Under the pieces are notes generated by a model, which saw nothing but the letters and a program-made list of their open reading frames with translations, was not told the origin of the DNA and made no database searches. A stretch of 64,000 nt of DNA from Parerythrobacter jejuensis (GTDB lineage: Bacteria > Pseudomonadota > Alphaproteobacteria > Sphingomonadales > Sphingomonadaceae): assembly GCF_039536765.1 (NCBI RefSeq), contig NZ_BAAAZF010000001.1:1488001-1552000 (forward strand), written 5' to 3'. Positions 53,361 through 62,766 of this stretch are shown here, in pieces (positions within the stretch are counted from its first letter, which is position 1; every line of letters starts with the position of its first letter). Position numbers and translations under genes: made by a program.

Positions 53361-53779
53361 CGATGCCCCAGAGCAACCCGCAAACACTGAATATCTTCAC
53401 TCTCGCCCAGCGCGGCATGTCCGCCCAGATGGTGCGGATGAACGCGGCGGCCTCGAACCTGGCCAATGCAGGATCGGTCGCGGGCAGCGAGGCCGAGGCC
53501 TACCGCCCGCTGCGCCCGACATTCGAAGCGGAACTGGACCGGGCATCGGGCCTGACCGGTGTGCGCGTTACCAGCGTCTCCCCGTCCGATATCGCCCCCA
53601 TCCGCCGGCACGATCCGGGTCATCCGCTCGCCGACGCAAACGGCGATGTGTGGGAGGCCCCCGTCGATGAAACCGGCGAAATGGTCGAAATCATGGAAAG
53701 CGCGCGCCAGTACCAGAACCTGGTCGAGGCGCTCCAGACAGCCAAGCAATTGATGCTCGAAACGATGCGGAGCAAATGA
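53357..53779 (+). CDS. flgC: FlgC proximal rod protein, set B
   Basis: 140 aa; an ATG two codons later is an equally good start. It has MVRMNAAASNLANAGSVAGS, the diagnostic HDPGHPLADANGDVWEAPVD and the end helix YQNLVEALQTAKQLMLETMR. Overlaps flgB and flgD by 4 nt. No fliE follows, unlike in set A. Confidence 0.93.
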   Translation: MTMPQSNPQTLNIFTLAQRGMSAQMVRMNAAASNLANAGSVAGSEAEAYRPLRPTFEAELDRASGLTGVRVTSVSPSDIAPIRRHDPGHPLADANGDVWEAPVDETGEMVEIMESARQYQNLVEALQTAKQLMLETMRSK

Positions 53780-54126
53780 CAATGACCGATAGTATTTCCC
53801 CGACGACAAGTCCCCGGATCACGCCCGTGGCCGCCAATGCGCTGAACGCCCTCAATGCCCCGAGCAACCGCCAACCGGACAGCGGATTCAGCACGTTGGA
53901 CCAAGGCGATTTCCTGCGCTTGCTGACTGTCCAGCTGCAGCAGCAGGACCCGCTCGAGCCAGTCGATAACAAGGACATGCTGGCCCAGATGGCCCAGTTC
54001 AGCGGCCTCGCCGGGACCACCACCACCAATGCCACGCTGGAAGAAATGTCGGGCAAGCTCGACGCGCTGATCGAAGCGCAGCGCCAGTCTGCGGCTGCCA
54101 ACCACGCATACACCTACAATTCGTGA
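53776..54126 (+). CDS. flgD: FlgD hook-cap protein, short form, set B
   Basis: 116 aa. The N-terminal FlgD core is intact (DQGDFLRLLTVQLQQQDPLE, then DMLAQMAQFSGLAGTT). The protein stops after the helix, without the C-terminal Fn3/Tudor domains of the ~220-aa family standard. Such short FlgD forms can still act as export or cap scaffolds. It overlaps flgC by 4 nt and is 11 nt before flgE. Confidence 0.9.
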   Translation: MTMTDSISPTTSPRITPVAANALNALNAPSNRQPDSGFSTLDQGDFLRLLTVQLQQQDPLEPVDNKDMLAQMAQFSGLAGTTTTNATLEEMSGKLDALIEAQRQSAAANHAYTYNS

Positions 54127-54137
54127 GGACATGAATC

Positions 54138-54956
54138 ATGACCAGTTTCTACACATCGCTTAACGGGCTCAAGAACGCCGAAACGGATCTGGGCGTGATC
54201 GCCCATAATATCGCCAATGCGGAAACGACCGGCTTCAAGAAGTCGAGCACGCAATTCGCCGATATCATCTCCAACGGCTCGGCCGCCGATCCGCGTCTGT
54301 CGGTCGGGATCGGTGCGACGGTCAGCTCGATTGACCAGAACTTTTCGCTCGGCGCGATCGAGCAGACCGGCCGCAGCCTCGATCTCGCGCTCGATGGCGA
54401 TGGCTTCTTCGCCGCCCGCAACACCGAAAACAGCGAAATCAGCTTCACCCGCAACGGCAACCTGCAGGTCGATGGTGGCGGCAATGTCACCGACGCCAGC
54501 GGCAACCGCTTGCAGGTGTTCCAGACCGATACCGCCGGCAATGTGCTGAACACGGCATCCACTATCGATGCAACAGTGCCGATCACCAATGCCGGCGGGT
54601 CGGATTTGTCCAGTATCACAGTCGAGAAGAACGGTGTGGTCTTCGCCGCCTATGCCGACGGGACCAGTGACGCGATTGGCCGGGTGGCGGTGGCCAACTT
54701 TACCGCGCCCAACGGACTGCGTTCGATCGGCCAGACCAAATGGGAAGCAACCGGAGTATCCGGCGCACCCAATTACAATTTGCCGGGTATCGGCAATGCC
54801 GGGCAGATCCTATCCGGCGCGCTGGAACGCTCCAATGTCGACCTGGCCGAGGAAATGGTCTCGCTGATCACGGCGCAGCGCAATTTCCAGGCCAATGCCA
54901 AGGCGATCGACACCGCGACACAGATTTCCCAGACGATCATCAACCTGCGGACCTGA
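54138..54956 (+). CDS. flgE: FlgE hook protein, short, set B
   Basis: 272 aa. The N-terminus TSFYTSLNGLKNAETDLGVI with NIANAETTGFKKSSTQFADI and the C-terminus LERSNVDLAEEMVSLITAQR are hook/rod signatures. The D2 insertion of ordinary 400-aa hook proteins is missing, bringing it near FlgG size. The order after flgD and before flgF makes FlgE the proper name. Set A's hook is 120 residues longer. Confidence 0.88.
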   Translation: MTSFYTSLNGLKNAETDLGVIAHNIANAETTGFKKSSTQFADIISNGSAADPRLSVGIGATVSSIDQNFSLGAIEQTGRSLDLALDGDGFFAARNTENSEISFTRNGNLQVDGGGNVTDASGNRLQVFQTDTAGNVLNTASTIDATVPITNAGGSDLSSITVEKNGVVFAAYADGTSDAIGRVAVANFTAPNGLRSIGQTKWEATGVSGAPNYNLPGIGNAGQILSGALERSNVDLAEEMVSLITAQRNFQANAKAIDTATQISQTIINLRT

Positions 54957-54961
54957 TCGCA

Positions 54962-55702
54962 ATGGACCGCCTGATCTACACCGCCCTTTCGGGAATGGAT
55001 GCGGCCATGAACCGGCAGCGCGCCGTGGCGAACAACCTCGCCAATGCCAGCACGCCCGGTTTCCGCGCCGAAGAACTCTCGGTCAAACCCGTTACGATCA
55101 AGGGCGACGGGTTCGAAGCGCGCAGCCTTTCGCAAGGGGCGGTGCGCGGGGCCAATATGGATGGCGGCACCGTAACCCATACCGGCCAGCCGATGGATAT
55201 TGCGCTGGTCGGCAATGCCTTGCTGGCGCTACAGGCAAGCGACGGCACAGAAGTCTATTCGCGCCGCGGCGACTTGCGGGTCAGCGCCACCGGCGTGCTT
55301 GAGAATGGTGACGGTCTGCCCGTCCTTGGCGAGGCCGGCCCGATCACTGTGCCTGCCGGGAGCCAGCTCGCTATCGGCGAGGATGGCGGCGTGTTCTTGC
55401 GCGACCCGGCGACACCCGAAGCACCGCCCGAGCTGGTGGCCCAGATCAAGCTCGCCAACCCTGAAGGCAGCGCCATTATCAAGGACCTCGATGGCTTCCT
55501 GCGCGTACCGGGCGGCGGCGCCTTGCCCGGCGACCCGACTGCCCGCGTTATCGCCGGATCCCTCGAAGGGTCCAATGTCGATACGGCCACCACGCTGGTG
55601 CAGATGATCGAGGCGCAACGCAGCTTCGAACAGCGCACCAAAATCATCTCTACCGCAGACGATCTCGACCAGGCAGGCGCCCGGTTGATGAGCCTGCGCT
55701 GA
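54962..55702 (+). CDS. flgF: FlgF proximal rod protein, set B
   Basis: 246 aa from MDRLIYTALSGMDAAMNRQR, the typical FlgF opening, 5 nt after flgE; the longer open frame upstream is the flgE shadow. It has ANNLANASTPGFRAEELSVK and ends with SLEGSNVDTATTLVQMIEAQ. The length is standard. Confidence 0.94.
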   Translation: MDRLIYTALSGMDAAMNRQRAVANNLANASTPGFRAEELSVKPVTIKGDGFEARSLSQGAVRGANMDGGTVTHTGQPMDIALVGNALLALQASDGTEVYSRRGDLRVSATGVLENGDGLPVLGEAGPITVPAGSQLAIGEDGGVFLRDPATPEAPPELVAQIKLANPEGSAIIKDLDGFLRVPGGGALPGDPTARVIAGSLEGSNVDTATTLVQMIEAQRSFEQRTKIISTADDLDQAGARLMSLR

Positions 55703-55726
55703 GCCAATCCGAGACGGAGCTAAGCC

Positions 55727-56515
55727 ATGCCCACTTCCGCCCTTCATGTCGCCCGCACCGGGCTAGAAGCCCAGGACACGCGGATGCGCGTGATCGCCAA
55801 CAATCTCGCCAATATCGGCACCACCGGGTTTAAACGCGACCGCGCAAACTTCGAGACGCTTGCCTATCAGGATGCGCGCGTGGCCGGTGCCCGATCGACC
55901 AACGAAACCGCCTATGCCGTGGGACTCAACCTCGGCAACGGCGTGGGTGTCCAAGGCACCAGCCGGATCGAAACACAAGGCACGCTCAGCACCACCGGCA
56001 ACGCCTTCGACCTGGCGCTGGACGGGCCCGGCCTGTTCCAGATCGAACTGCCCGGCGGCCAGCAAGGCTACACCCGCGCAGGAAATTTCACGCTCAGCGC
56101 GGATGGCCAATTGGTGACCGCGCAAGGATATGTCGTGCAGCCCGCGATCCAGGTCCCGCAGGGCGCGCAATCGATTACCGTCGCACCGGACGGCACCGTC
56201 AGCGCCACCCTGCCCGGCGATGCGGCCCCGGCCGAACTGGGCCAGCTGACCATTGCCAGCTTCCCCAATCCCGCGGGCCTGCAGGCCATTGGCGACAATT
56301 ATCTGGTCGAAACTGCGGCCAGTGGTGCCGCCGAAATCGGCCCGGGCGGCGACAATGGTCGGGGATCGATCCGCCAGGGAATGCTGGAGGCCAGCAATGT
56401 CAACGTGGTCGAGGAACTGGTCGAAATGATCGAGGCGCAGCGCGCTTACGAGATCAATTCCAAGATGATCAGCAGCGTCGATGAAATGCTGCGCAACGCC
56501 AACCAGACCCTGTGA
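55727..56515 (+). CDS. flgG: FlgG distal rod protein, set B
   Basis: 262 aa, the FlgG standard. Motifs: MRVIANNLANIGTTGFKRDR, AFDLALDGPGLFQIELPGGQ, GMLEASNVNVVEELVEMIEA and the end helix INSKMISSVDEMLRNANQTL. Next gene flgH follows after 23 nt. More canonical than the set A copy at 29417. Confidence 0.96.
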   Translation: MPTSALHVARTGLEAQDTRMRVIANNLANIGTTGFKRDRANFETLAYQDARVAGARSTNETAYAVGLNLGNGVGVQGTSRIETQGTLSTTGNAFDLALDGPGLFQIELPGGQQGYTRAGNFTLSADGQLVTAQGYVVQPAIQVPQGAQSITVAPDGTVSATLPGDAAPAELGQLTIASFPNPAGLQAIGDNYLVETAASGAAEIGPGGDNGRGSIRQGMLEASNVNVVEELVEMIEAQRAYEINSKMISSVDEMLRNANQTL

Positions 56516-56538
56516 CCCATTCCCAAGCGAGGCCACTT

Positions 56539-57234
56539 ATGAAGATTTTCCAGATCCCGATTGCGCTCGCCGCCCTCGCCACACTGGGCGGTTGCATGGC
56601 CGATGGCGTGCGGCCGATGGCCGGTTTCGGACCACCGCCGGTTCCGCAAGCCCGCCCGTCCTTCGCGCCGCCACCCGGTAGAGTCGGTTCTGGGGCCAAC
56701 GATGGCGCAATCTATCAGGCCAGCACCGGCTATGCCGCGCTGCATGAAGGCCTGCGCGCGCGCAAAGTTGGCGATATTGTCACCATCGTACTGGTCGAAA
56801 GTATCGGCAGTTCGAAAAGCACTTCGTCCCAAACGGGGCGCAGCGGGTCGGCCGGATTGACCCCTCCCACCGCCGGCCCGCTTTCATTCCTCAATCCCGA
56901 TGCCCTTAAAGCTGCGGCAGATTCGTCGTTCAAAGGGACGGGCAATGCCGCCCAGCGCAGCACTCTCAACGGGGCCATTGCGGTCACCATTGCAGATGTA
57001 CGCCCGAACGGGACTGCGCGCGTGATCGGGGAAAAGCATATGGCGCTGAGCCAGGGTAAGGAGTTCGTGCAATTCGCCGGCATCGTCCGCCTTGCCGACA
57101 TCAATGGCGACAATCGCATTCTGTCCACGCAGGTCGCCGATGCCCAGATCCTCTATTCCGGCAAAGGCGCCATCCAGCGGGCGAGCAAGCCCGGCTGGCT
57201 CTCCAGCTTCTTCGCCAAGATTTCGCCCTTTTGA
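56539..57234 (+). CDS. flgH: FlgH L-ring lipoprotein, set B
   Basis: 231 aa from MKIFQIPIALAALATLGGCM; the start gives a proper lipoprotein signal with LGGC (Cys19). An in-frame start 27 nt upstream overlaps flgG and would spoil the signal. The core has KVGDIVTIVLVESIGSSKST, then ADVRPNGTARVIGEKHMALS and ADAQILYSGKGAIQRASKPG. It forms the outer-membrane ring. Confidence 0.95.
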   Translation: MKIFQIPIALAALATLGGCMADGVRPMAGFGPPPVPQARPSFAPPPGRVGSGANDGAIYQASTGYAALHEGLRARKVGDIVTIVLVESIGSSKSTSSQTGRSGSAGLTPPTAGPLSFLNPDALKAAADSSFKGTGNAAQRSTLNGAIAVTIADVRPNGTARVIGEKHMALSQGKEFVQFAGIVRLADINGDNRILSTQVADAQILYSGKGAIQRASKPGWLSSFFAKISPF

Positions 57235-57245
57235 GGAGATATGTG

Positions 57246-58343
57246 ATGCACAAGATTCTCTTCCTGATCCTCGCCGCCTTTGCCCTTGCCCTGCCCGGCA
57301 CGGCCCAGGCCGAGCGGATACGCGACCTCGGTTCCTTCCAGGGCCTGCGCGCCAACCAGCTGACCGGATATGGCGTGGTGGTGGGCCTGCAGGGCACTGG
57401 TGACGACAATCTGGAATATCTGACCGAAGCCATGCGGGGCATTTCCGGACGGCTCGGAATGCCCTTGCCGCCCGGTGTTTCTCCCGGCCTCAAGAATGCC
57501 GCCGCCGTGATCGTCACGGCAGAGCTTCCGCCCTTTGCCAAGCCGGGCCAGCGTATCGACATCACGGTTTCGACACTGGGAAAGGCCAAGTCGCTGCGCG
57601 GCGGCGCTCTGATCCTGACCCCGCTTATGGGCGCGGACGGGCAAGTCTATGCCATGGCCCAAGGCAATGTTGCCGTGGGCGGATTGGGCGTGTCCGGGCG
57701 TGACGGATCACAATTGACCGTCAACGTACCCACAGTCGGGCGCATTGCCGACGGGGCGAGCGTCGAGCGCGCTGTTGCCACCGGCTTCAACCGCGAGGGC
57801 CGCCTGCGCTACAATCTTCACCAGGCCGATTTCCTGACGGCCAGCCGTGTGCGCGACGCAGTCAATCGCCGCTTTCCCGGTGCTGCCAGCATCGTCGATG
57901 GCGTGACTCTCGAATTCGTCCTGCCGCTAGGCAATAATGACCGGTCTGCGATGATGGCCCAGATCGAGATGATCGCTGTCACGCCTGCCCCGCAAGCCGC
58001 GCGGGTAATCGTCAACAGCCGGACCGGTACGGTGGTGATAAACCAGGCCGTGCGCCTGCAACCCGCCGCCATCAGCCACGGCAAGCTGACCATCCGCATC
58101 GATGAGGCCCCACGCGTGGTCCAGCCCGCACCCTTCAGCGAGGGCGTGACGGCGGTGGAGGAATCCTCGACCCTGTCGCTCGAAGAGCAGACCAGCAATG
58201 TCATCGCCATGCCAGGCGCCGCCTCGCTGTCGGAAATCGTCGACGCGCTCAATCTGCTGGGCGTGGGTGCGTCGGACCTCGTCGTTATCCTCGAAGCGCT
58301 CAAACAGGCCGGCGCCTTGCAGGCCGAGATGGTTGTGCTGTGA
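57246..58343 (+). CDS. flgI: FlgI P-ring protein, set B
   Basis: 365 aa from MHKILFLILAAFALALPGTA, a Sec signal ending at AQA. The start is chosen from GAGGAG 7 nt upstream. The core: GYGVVVGLQGTGDDNLEYLT, PGQRIDITVSTLGKAKSLRG and LTPLMGADGQVYAMAQGNVA, closing VILEALKQAGALQAEMVVL. Overlaps the flgJ-like gene by 4 nt (GTGA). Confidence 0.96.
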   Translation: MHKILFLILAAFALALPGTAQAERIRDLGSFQGLRANQLTGYGVVVGLQGTGDDNLEYLTEAMRGISGRLGMPLPPGVSPGLKNAAAVIVTAELPPFAKPGQRIDITVSTLGKAKSLRGGALILTPLMGADGQVYAMAQGNVAVGGLGVSGRDGSQLTVNVPTVGRIADGASVERAVATGFNREGRLRYNLHQADFLTASRVRDAVNRRFPGAASIVDGVTLEFVLPLGNNDRSAMMAQIEMIAVTPAPQAARVIVNSRTGTVVINQAVRLQPAAISHGKLTIRIDEAPRVVQPAPFSEGVTAVEESSTLSLEEQTSNVIAMPGAASLSEIVDALNLLGVGASDLVVILEALKQAGALQAEMVVL

Positions 58344-58684
58344 TACCTCCGGTTGCCCCCAATCTCGTCGGCCCAACTTCCGTCGAACGCAGTTCGGTTG
58401 GCCCGATTGACGCGGCGCTTTCGCCCGAACGGCTGGAGCTGCGCGAAGCAGCGCAGGCGTTCGAGGCGATTTTCGTCCGCCGCCTGCTTGCCTCTGCGCG
58501 CGCCAGTTCAATTGCCGACCAGACGCCCTTTACCGGGCCGGGTCTGCAGCAATTCGAGACCATGCGGGACGAGCAAGTCGCAGGCCTGGCCGCAGAAACA
58601 GGCGCCTTCGGGCTCGCCGACCAGATCGAACGCCAGCTGGCTGCGATGATCGAGCAGAAGGAGCTGAGCAACAATGCCCGCTGA
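58340..58684 (+). CDS. flgJ: FlgJ-like rod-binding protein (no muramidase domain), set B
   Basis: 114 aa from a GTG overlapping the flgI stop. It matches the N-terminal rod-capping part of FlgJ (LREAAQAFEAIFVRRLLASA, then FETMRDEQVAGLAAETGAFG and LADQIERQL). Enterobacterial FlgJ adds a muramidase domain; here that work is probably done by the separate SLT enzyme at 48180. Overlaps flgK by 11 nt. Confidence 0.88.
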   Translation: MIPPVAPNLVGPTSVERSSVGPIDAALSPERLELREAAQAFEAIFVRRLLASARASSIADQTPFTGPGLQQFETMRDEQVAGLAAETGAFGLADQIERQLAAMIEQKELSNNAR

Positions 58685-60011
58685 CCTGATGCAGATTGGC
58701 AAGAGCGGCACGGTTGCCGCCCGTTCGGCGCTGGATGTGACCGCGCAAAACATCGCCAATGCCAACAATGAGGATTATGCGCGCCGCTCGGTCAGCCTGT
58801 CAGAAGTCACGGCGACCGGCAGCGTCGCCTTCTATTCCGACAGCGCGCTGTCCGGCGTGCGCGTCGACCAGGTCCGCCGCATGGACTCGCTCTTCCTGCA
58901 AAACCAGGCACGGCGCACCGGCAGCGATGTCGCCCGCGCCGATGCCGAACTTTCGGGCCTGCGCAATGCAGAGGCATCAGTCGAACAAGCCGGCATCTAT
59001 CCTGCGATCGTGGAGTTCGAAGCGTCACTTTCTGCCTTGCGATCCGACCCGCTCGACGGATCGCTGCGCGCAGCGGTGGTCGAAAACGGCCGGACACTGG
59101 CGGAGACCCTCCGGATCGCGGACGGTGCCCTGTCCCTGGCAGGAGACCAGATCCGCTTCGAAGCCACCAGCGGAGTGGAGCAGGTCAATCTGGCCTCTGC
59201 CGAACTCGTCCGCATCAATACCGCCATTGTCCGCACCCGGCCCGGCACATCGAGCCACGCCACATTGCTCGACCAGCGTGACGCCCAATTGCGGCAATTG
59301 TCCGATACTGCCGGAATCGCGGTCAGCTACCAACCCAGCGGTGTGGTCAATGTCCAGCTGGGTGACGCCTCCGGCCCCTTCCTCGTACAGGGTACACAGG
59401 CGGGCATACTGGCCACCACGAGCAATCCGGATGGCACCATCGCCTTTGCGCTGGACGGTGCCCCGGCCAATCCCGCCAGCGGCAGCCTCGCCGGCCAGGC
59501 TCAGGCCTTGTCGGCCCAGCGTGATATCGGGACTGCGCTCGACACGCTGGCCTCGCAGCTCATGCATCAGGTCAACGATGCGCAGGCCAGCGGGGTCGCC
59601 CTTGATGGCAGTACCGGCCAGCCATTCTTCGCCGGAACCGGCGCAAGTGACATTGCGGTGGTCCTTCCCGGCGGCAATGGCCTTGCAACCGCGCCCGCCG
59701 GATCGCCCGCCGTCAGCCGCGATACCGCCAATATCGATGCCCTGCGCAGCGCACTCGCCAATGGCGGGCCAGCGTCAGAAGCGGACCGCATCCTGTTCGA
59801 GCTCGCCAATGCCGTGTCCAGCCGCGCCACCACGCGCGACGCGCTGGGGGCCATTGCCGAAACAGCGCAGATTGCCCTGTCGCGCGAAACCGCCGTCGAC
59901 CTTGATGCCGAAGCGGCCAATCTGGTCCGCTACCAGCGGGCGTTCCAGGCCTCGGGCCGGGTGATCCAGGTTGCGAGCGACATTTTCGACACCGTGCTGG
60001 GACTGAGATAA
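58674..60011 (+). CDS. flgK: FlgK hook-filament junction protein 1, set B
   Basis: 445 aa. The N-terminus has SALDVTAQNIANANNEDYAR, and the C-terminus has LDAEAANLVRYQRAFQASGR and VIQVASDIFDTVLGL, the FlgK ends. The middle includes LLDQRDAQLRQLSDTAGIAV, a FlgK hallmark. Client of FlgN. Its presence marks set B as filament-bearing; set A has no counterpart in the window. Confidence 0.94.
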   Translation: MPADLMQIGKSGTVAARSALDVTAQNIANANNEDYARRSVSLSEVTATGSVAFYSDSALSGVRVDQVRRMDSLFLQNQARRTGSDVARADAELSGLRNAEASVEQAGIYPAIVEFEASLSALRSDPLDGSLRAAVVENGRTLAETLRIADGALSLAGDQIRFEATSGVEQVNLASAELVRINTAIVRTRPGTSSHATLLDQRDAQLRQLSDTAGIAVSYQPSGVVNVQLGDASGPFLVQGTQAGILATTSNPDGTIAFALDGAPANPASGSLAGQAQALSAQRDIGTALDTLASQLMHQVNDAQASGVALDGSTGQPFFAGTGASDIAVVLPGGNGLATAPAGSPAVSRDTANIDALRSALANGGPASEADRILFELANAVSSRATTRDALGAIAETAQIALSRETAVDLDAEAANLVRYQRAFQASGRVIQVASDIFDTVLGLR

Positions 60012-60015
60012 GGCC

Positions 60016-60939
60016 ATGACCTTCGACGCTGTCACCAATTCCACCGCGGCCTTTTTCCGCCGATCGCAAGTGCAGATGGATGCGCTGCGGGCAGAGGCCG
60101 AGGCGCTCCAGCTGCAAGTCTCGACCGGCGAGCGGCTGGAGCGGTCTTCGGACGATCCGGTGGCTTCGGCCCGTTTGCGCAGCCTCGCCCGGGCGGACCG
60201 GCTGGCCTCTGTCGAGGCGAACAATTCCGCGCGCGCCAAAGAGGAAATCACCGGCGCAGCGACCCGGATGGAGGATATCGCCAACGCGCTGATCCGCGCC
60301 CGCGAGCTGGCGGTGCAAGCCGCCAGTGATTCGACCGCACAGGACACGCGCGTCGCCATTGCAGACGAGCTGGAGGCGTTACGCCAGACCATCTTTGCCA
60401 GCCTCAACGCAGCGGGCAGCACCGGCCGCGCATTGTTCGGCGGCGAGGTCTCGGGTCCGCCCTATGCGCTCGATCCTGCCGGCAACGCGCTCTATACCGG
60501 TGGGACCGACCCCGGTGTGCTGGCCATAGCCGAGGGGGTCGAGGTAGAGCGCGGCATCACCGGGCCGTCAGTCACCGAGTTCAGCTTTGGCGGCAACGCG
60601 ACCGACACGCTCGCTTTCTTGCGCACCATCGCCAACGGATTGCGGGGCGTTGTGAGCGACCCGGCCCAGTTTGCGCGCGACTCTATTGCCGGGTTCGACG
60701 CCGCACTCGACACGCTCAATCGCGGGCAGACCGTCCTCGGCGTCCGGTTCGCCTGGATCGATACGGTCGACCAGGCGCAGCAATTGCGCGCCGAGGCTCG
60801 CGCGCAGGAAGGCGGCGATATTGGCGGCACCGATCTCGCCAGCGCCATCACCCAATTGCAGCAGACACTGACCGTGCTGGAAGCGAGCCAGGCCAGCTTT
60901 GTGCGCCTCGCCTCGCTCAGCCTGTTTGACCAGATTTAG
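60016..60939 (+). CDS. flgL: FlgL hook-filament junction protein 3, set B
   Basis: 307 aa with flagellin-like ends: QLQVSTGERLERSSDDPVAS at the N-terminus and LEASQASFVRLASLSLFDQI at the C-terminus. Directly after flgK by 4 nt, and of FlgL length and order. A flagellin is unlikely because the D2/D3 part is small and flgK is adjacent. The filament gene itself is outside the window. Confidence 0.92.
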   Translation: MTFDAVTNSTAAFFRRSQVQMDALRAEAEALQLQVSTGERLERSSDDPVASARLRSLARADRLASVEANNSARAKEEITGAATRMEDIANALIRARELAVQAASDSTAQDTRVAIADELEALRQTIFASLNAAGSTGRALFGGEVSGPPYALDPAGNALYTGGTDPGVLAIAEGVEVERGITGPSVTEFSFGGNATDTLAFLRTIANGLRGVVSDPAQFARDSIAGFDAALDTLNRGQTVLGVRFAWIDTVDQAQQLRAEARAQEGGDIGGTDLASAITQLQQTLTVLEASQASFVRLASLSLFDQI

Positions 60940-60965
60940 GCCCCCGCGCCGGAAGGAATTGAGCA

Positions 60966-61829
60966 ATGTTCGCAGCAGTCGGGATCATAATCCTGCTCCT
61001 CATGGTGTTTGGCGGTTTCGTGCTCGCGGGCGGGTCGCTGGGCCCGGTGCTGGTGGCGCTGCCGTTCGAGATGATGATCATCGGCGGGGCCGCAATCGGC
61101 GCGACCGTGATCGGCAATTCCATGCACGAGCTCAAGCTGATCGGCGGCGGCTTTGCCAAGGTTTTCAAGGGACCGAAATATTCGGACACCGACCATATCG
61201 ACGCGATCGCACTGGCCAGCAAGCTGATGAAAATCCTGCGGGCCGAAGGCGCGGTGGCGCTGGAAAGCCATGTCACCGAGCCGGAAAATTCCGCCATCTT
61301 CGCCGAATACCCCAAGCTCCAGGCCGATCCTGCCGTGGTCAACCTCATCTGCGACGCGCTCACGCTGATGGTCGTCTCCAGCGGCACGCTGGAAACCCAT
61401 GCGGTGGAGGACGTGATGGACAGCGCGATCAAGGCGCAATTGCACGAGATGGACGAGCCCGCCCACGCGCTGCAGACCCTGTCTGACGGCCTGCCTGCGC
61501 TGGGCATTGTTGCCGCCGTGCTGGGCGTGATCAAAACGATGGGATCGATCAACGAACCGCCCGAAGTGCTGGGCAAGATGATCGGCGCTGCGCTGGTCGG
61601 CACCTTCCTCGGCGTGCTGCTGGCCTATGGCTTTGTCGGCCCGATGGCGGGGCGGCTGAAACAGGTCAACGCGCATGACGCGCAGATCTACCACTCGATC
61701 AAGCAGGTGATTGTCGCCAGCCTCCATGGCTACCCCCAGCCGCTGGTGCTGGAGGCCGCGCGCAGCGGATTGCCGCCCGCGCACCGGCCCAAGCTGACCG
61801 AGCTGCTCGATATGATGCGGGGCAAATAG
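60966..61829 (+). CDS. motA: MotA stator protein, set B
   Basis: 287 aa, the H+-type MotA length. Four helices; the N-terminus IIILLLMVFGGFVLAGGSLG; the cytoplasmic loop with MDEPAHALQTLSDGLPALGI and the last two helices VVAAVLGVIKTMGSINEPPE, LVGTFLGVLLAYGFVGPMAG. 26 nt after flgL with AAGGAA, and one nt before motB, so probably in the flgB operon. Confidence 0.96.
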   Translation: MFAAVGIIILLLMVFGGFVLAGGSLGPVLVALPFEMMIIGGAAIGATVIGNSMHELKLIGGGFAKVFKGPKYSDTDHIDAIALASKLMKILRAEGAVALESHVTEPENSAIFAEYPKLQADPAVVNLICDALTLMVVSSGTLETHAVEDVMDSAIKAQLHEMDEPAHALQTLSDGLPALGIVAAVLGVIKTMGSINEPPEVLGKMIGAALVGTFLGVLLAYGFVGPMAGRLKQVNAHDAQIYHSIKQVIVASLHGYPQPLVLEAARSGLPPAHRPKLTELLDMMRGK

Positions 61830-61830
61830 C

Positions 61831-62766
61831 ATGGCGACCCAACCCGCGCCCCAATCCGAACCCGCGCAGCCACAGGACGCCCCAGCCGCGCCCGATGGCG
61901 CCCTCACCCCCGAAAACGCGCTCGCCCCGATCATCGTCAAGAAGATCACGATCGAGGAAGGCGGGCATCATGGCGGGGCGTGGAAGGTCGCCTATGCCGA
62001 TTTCGTCACCGCGATGATGGCGTTCTTTCTGCTCCTGTGGCTGTTGGGCGCGACGACGGAGGACCAGCGCAAGGGGCTGGCCGATTACTTCACCCCCACC
62101 CTAGTCAAGCTGAAGGAACAGAGCGCGGGCAGCGACGGGATGCTGGGCGGCAGCTCGATCACCGATGCGGACAATTACCCCAACCGCGCCGGGCAGACCG
62201 GCACGCAATCGATCACTATCCCTCGCGCGGCCACCGGCGGCGCGCACAAGGATGGCGCGCCCACTGTCGAGGAGATCGAGGCCCAGGCAGAGCACCGCCG
62301 CAAGGCAATGATGGCGCAAATCAAACGGCGGCTGGAGCAGGAGCGCGCCTTGCGCAAACTGGTCCGCCAGGTCCGCGTGGTGCGCACCCCCGAAGGGATC
62401 CGGATCGACCTGGTCGACGATGCCGATTTCTCCATGTTCGCGCTCGGCACCACCGTGCTGGTGCCCGAGGCCCGCCAGCTGATCGGCGTGATCGCCCAGA
62501 CGCTGGGCAGCGAAGGCCCCAGCGCCGGCGCCCAGCTGATCGTGCGCGGCCACACCGATGCGCTCAAATGGAAGCCGGGCGTAAGAGCCAACAATTGGAG
62601 CCTCAGCACCGGCCGCGCCGAAGCCACCCGCCAGGAACTCCTGCGCGGCGGCCTGGCCGAAGGACGCTTCGCCCGGATCGAGGGCGTGGCGGATCGGGAG
62701 CTACTGGTGAAAGAGAACCCGGCTGATCCGCGGAACCGGCGGATTTCGGTGTTGGTGTTGGATTAG
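61831..62766 (+). CDS. motB: MotB stator protein, set B
   Basis: 311 aa. After a Pro/Ala-rich 25 residues come KKITIEEGGHHGGAWKVAYA and then the membrane helix DFVTAMMAFFLLLWLLGATT, with the essential proton-binding Asp near residue 56. The C-terminal OmpA-like peptidoglycan-binding domain includes IVRGHTDALKWKPGVRANNW and RIEGVADRELLVKENPADPR NRRI. It ends in a 4-nt overlap with an opposing gene. Confidence 0.96.
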   Translation: MATQPAPQSEPAQPQDAPAAPDGALTPENALAPIIVKKITIEEGGHHGGAWKVAYADFVTAMMAFFLLLWLLGATTEDQRKGLADYFTPTLVKLKEQSAGSDGMLGGSSITDADNYPNRAGQTGTQSITIPRAATGGAHKDGAPTVEEIEAQAEHRRKAMMAQIKRRLEQERALRKLVRQVRVVRTPEGIRIDLVDDADFSMFALGTTVLVPEARQLIGVIAQTLGSEGPSAGAQLIVRGHTDALKWKPGVRANNWSLSTGRAEATRQELLRGGLAEGRFARIEGVADRELLVKENPADPRNRRISVLVLD

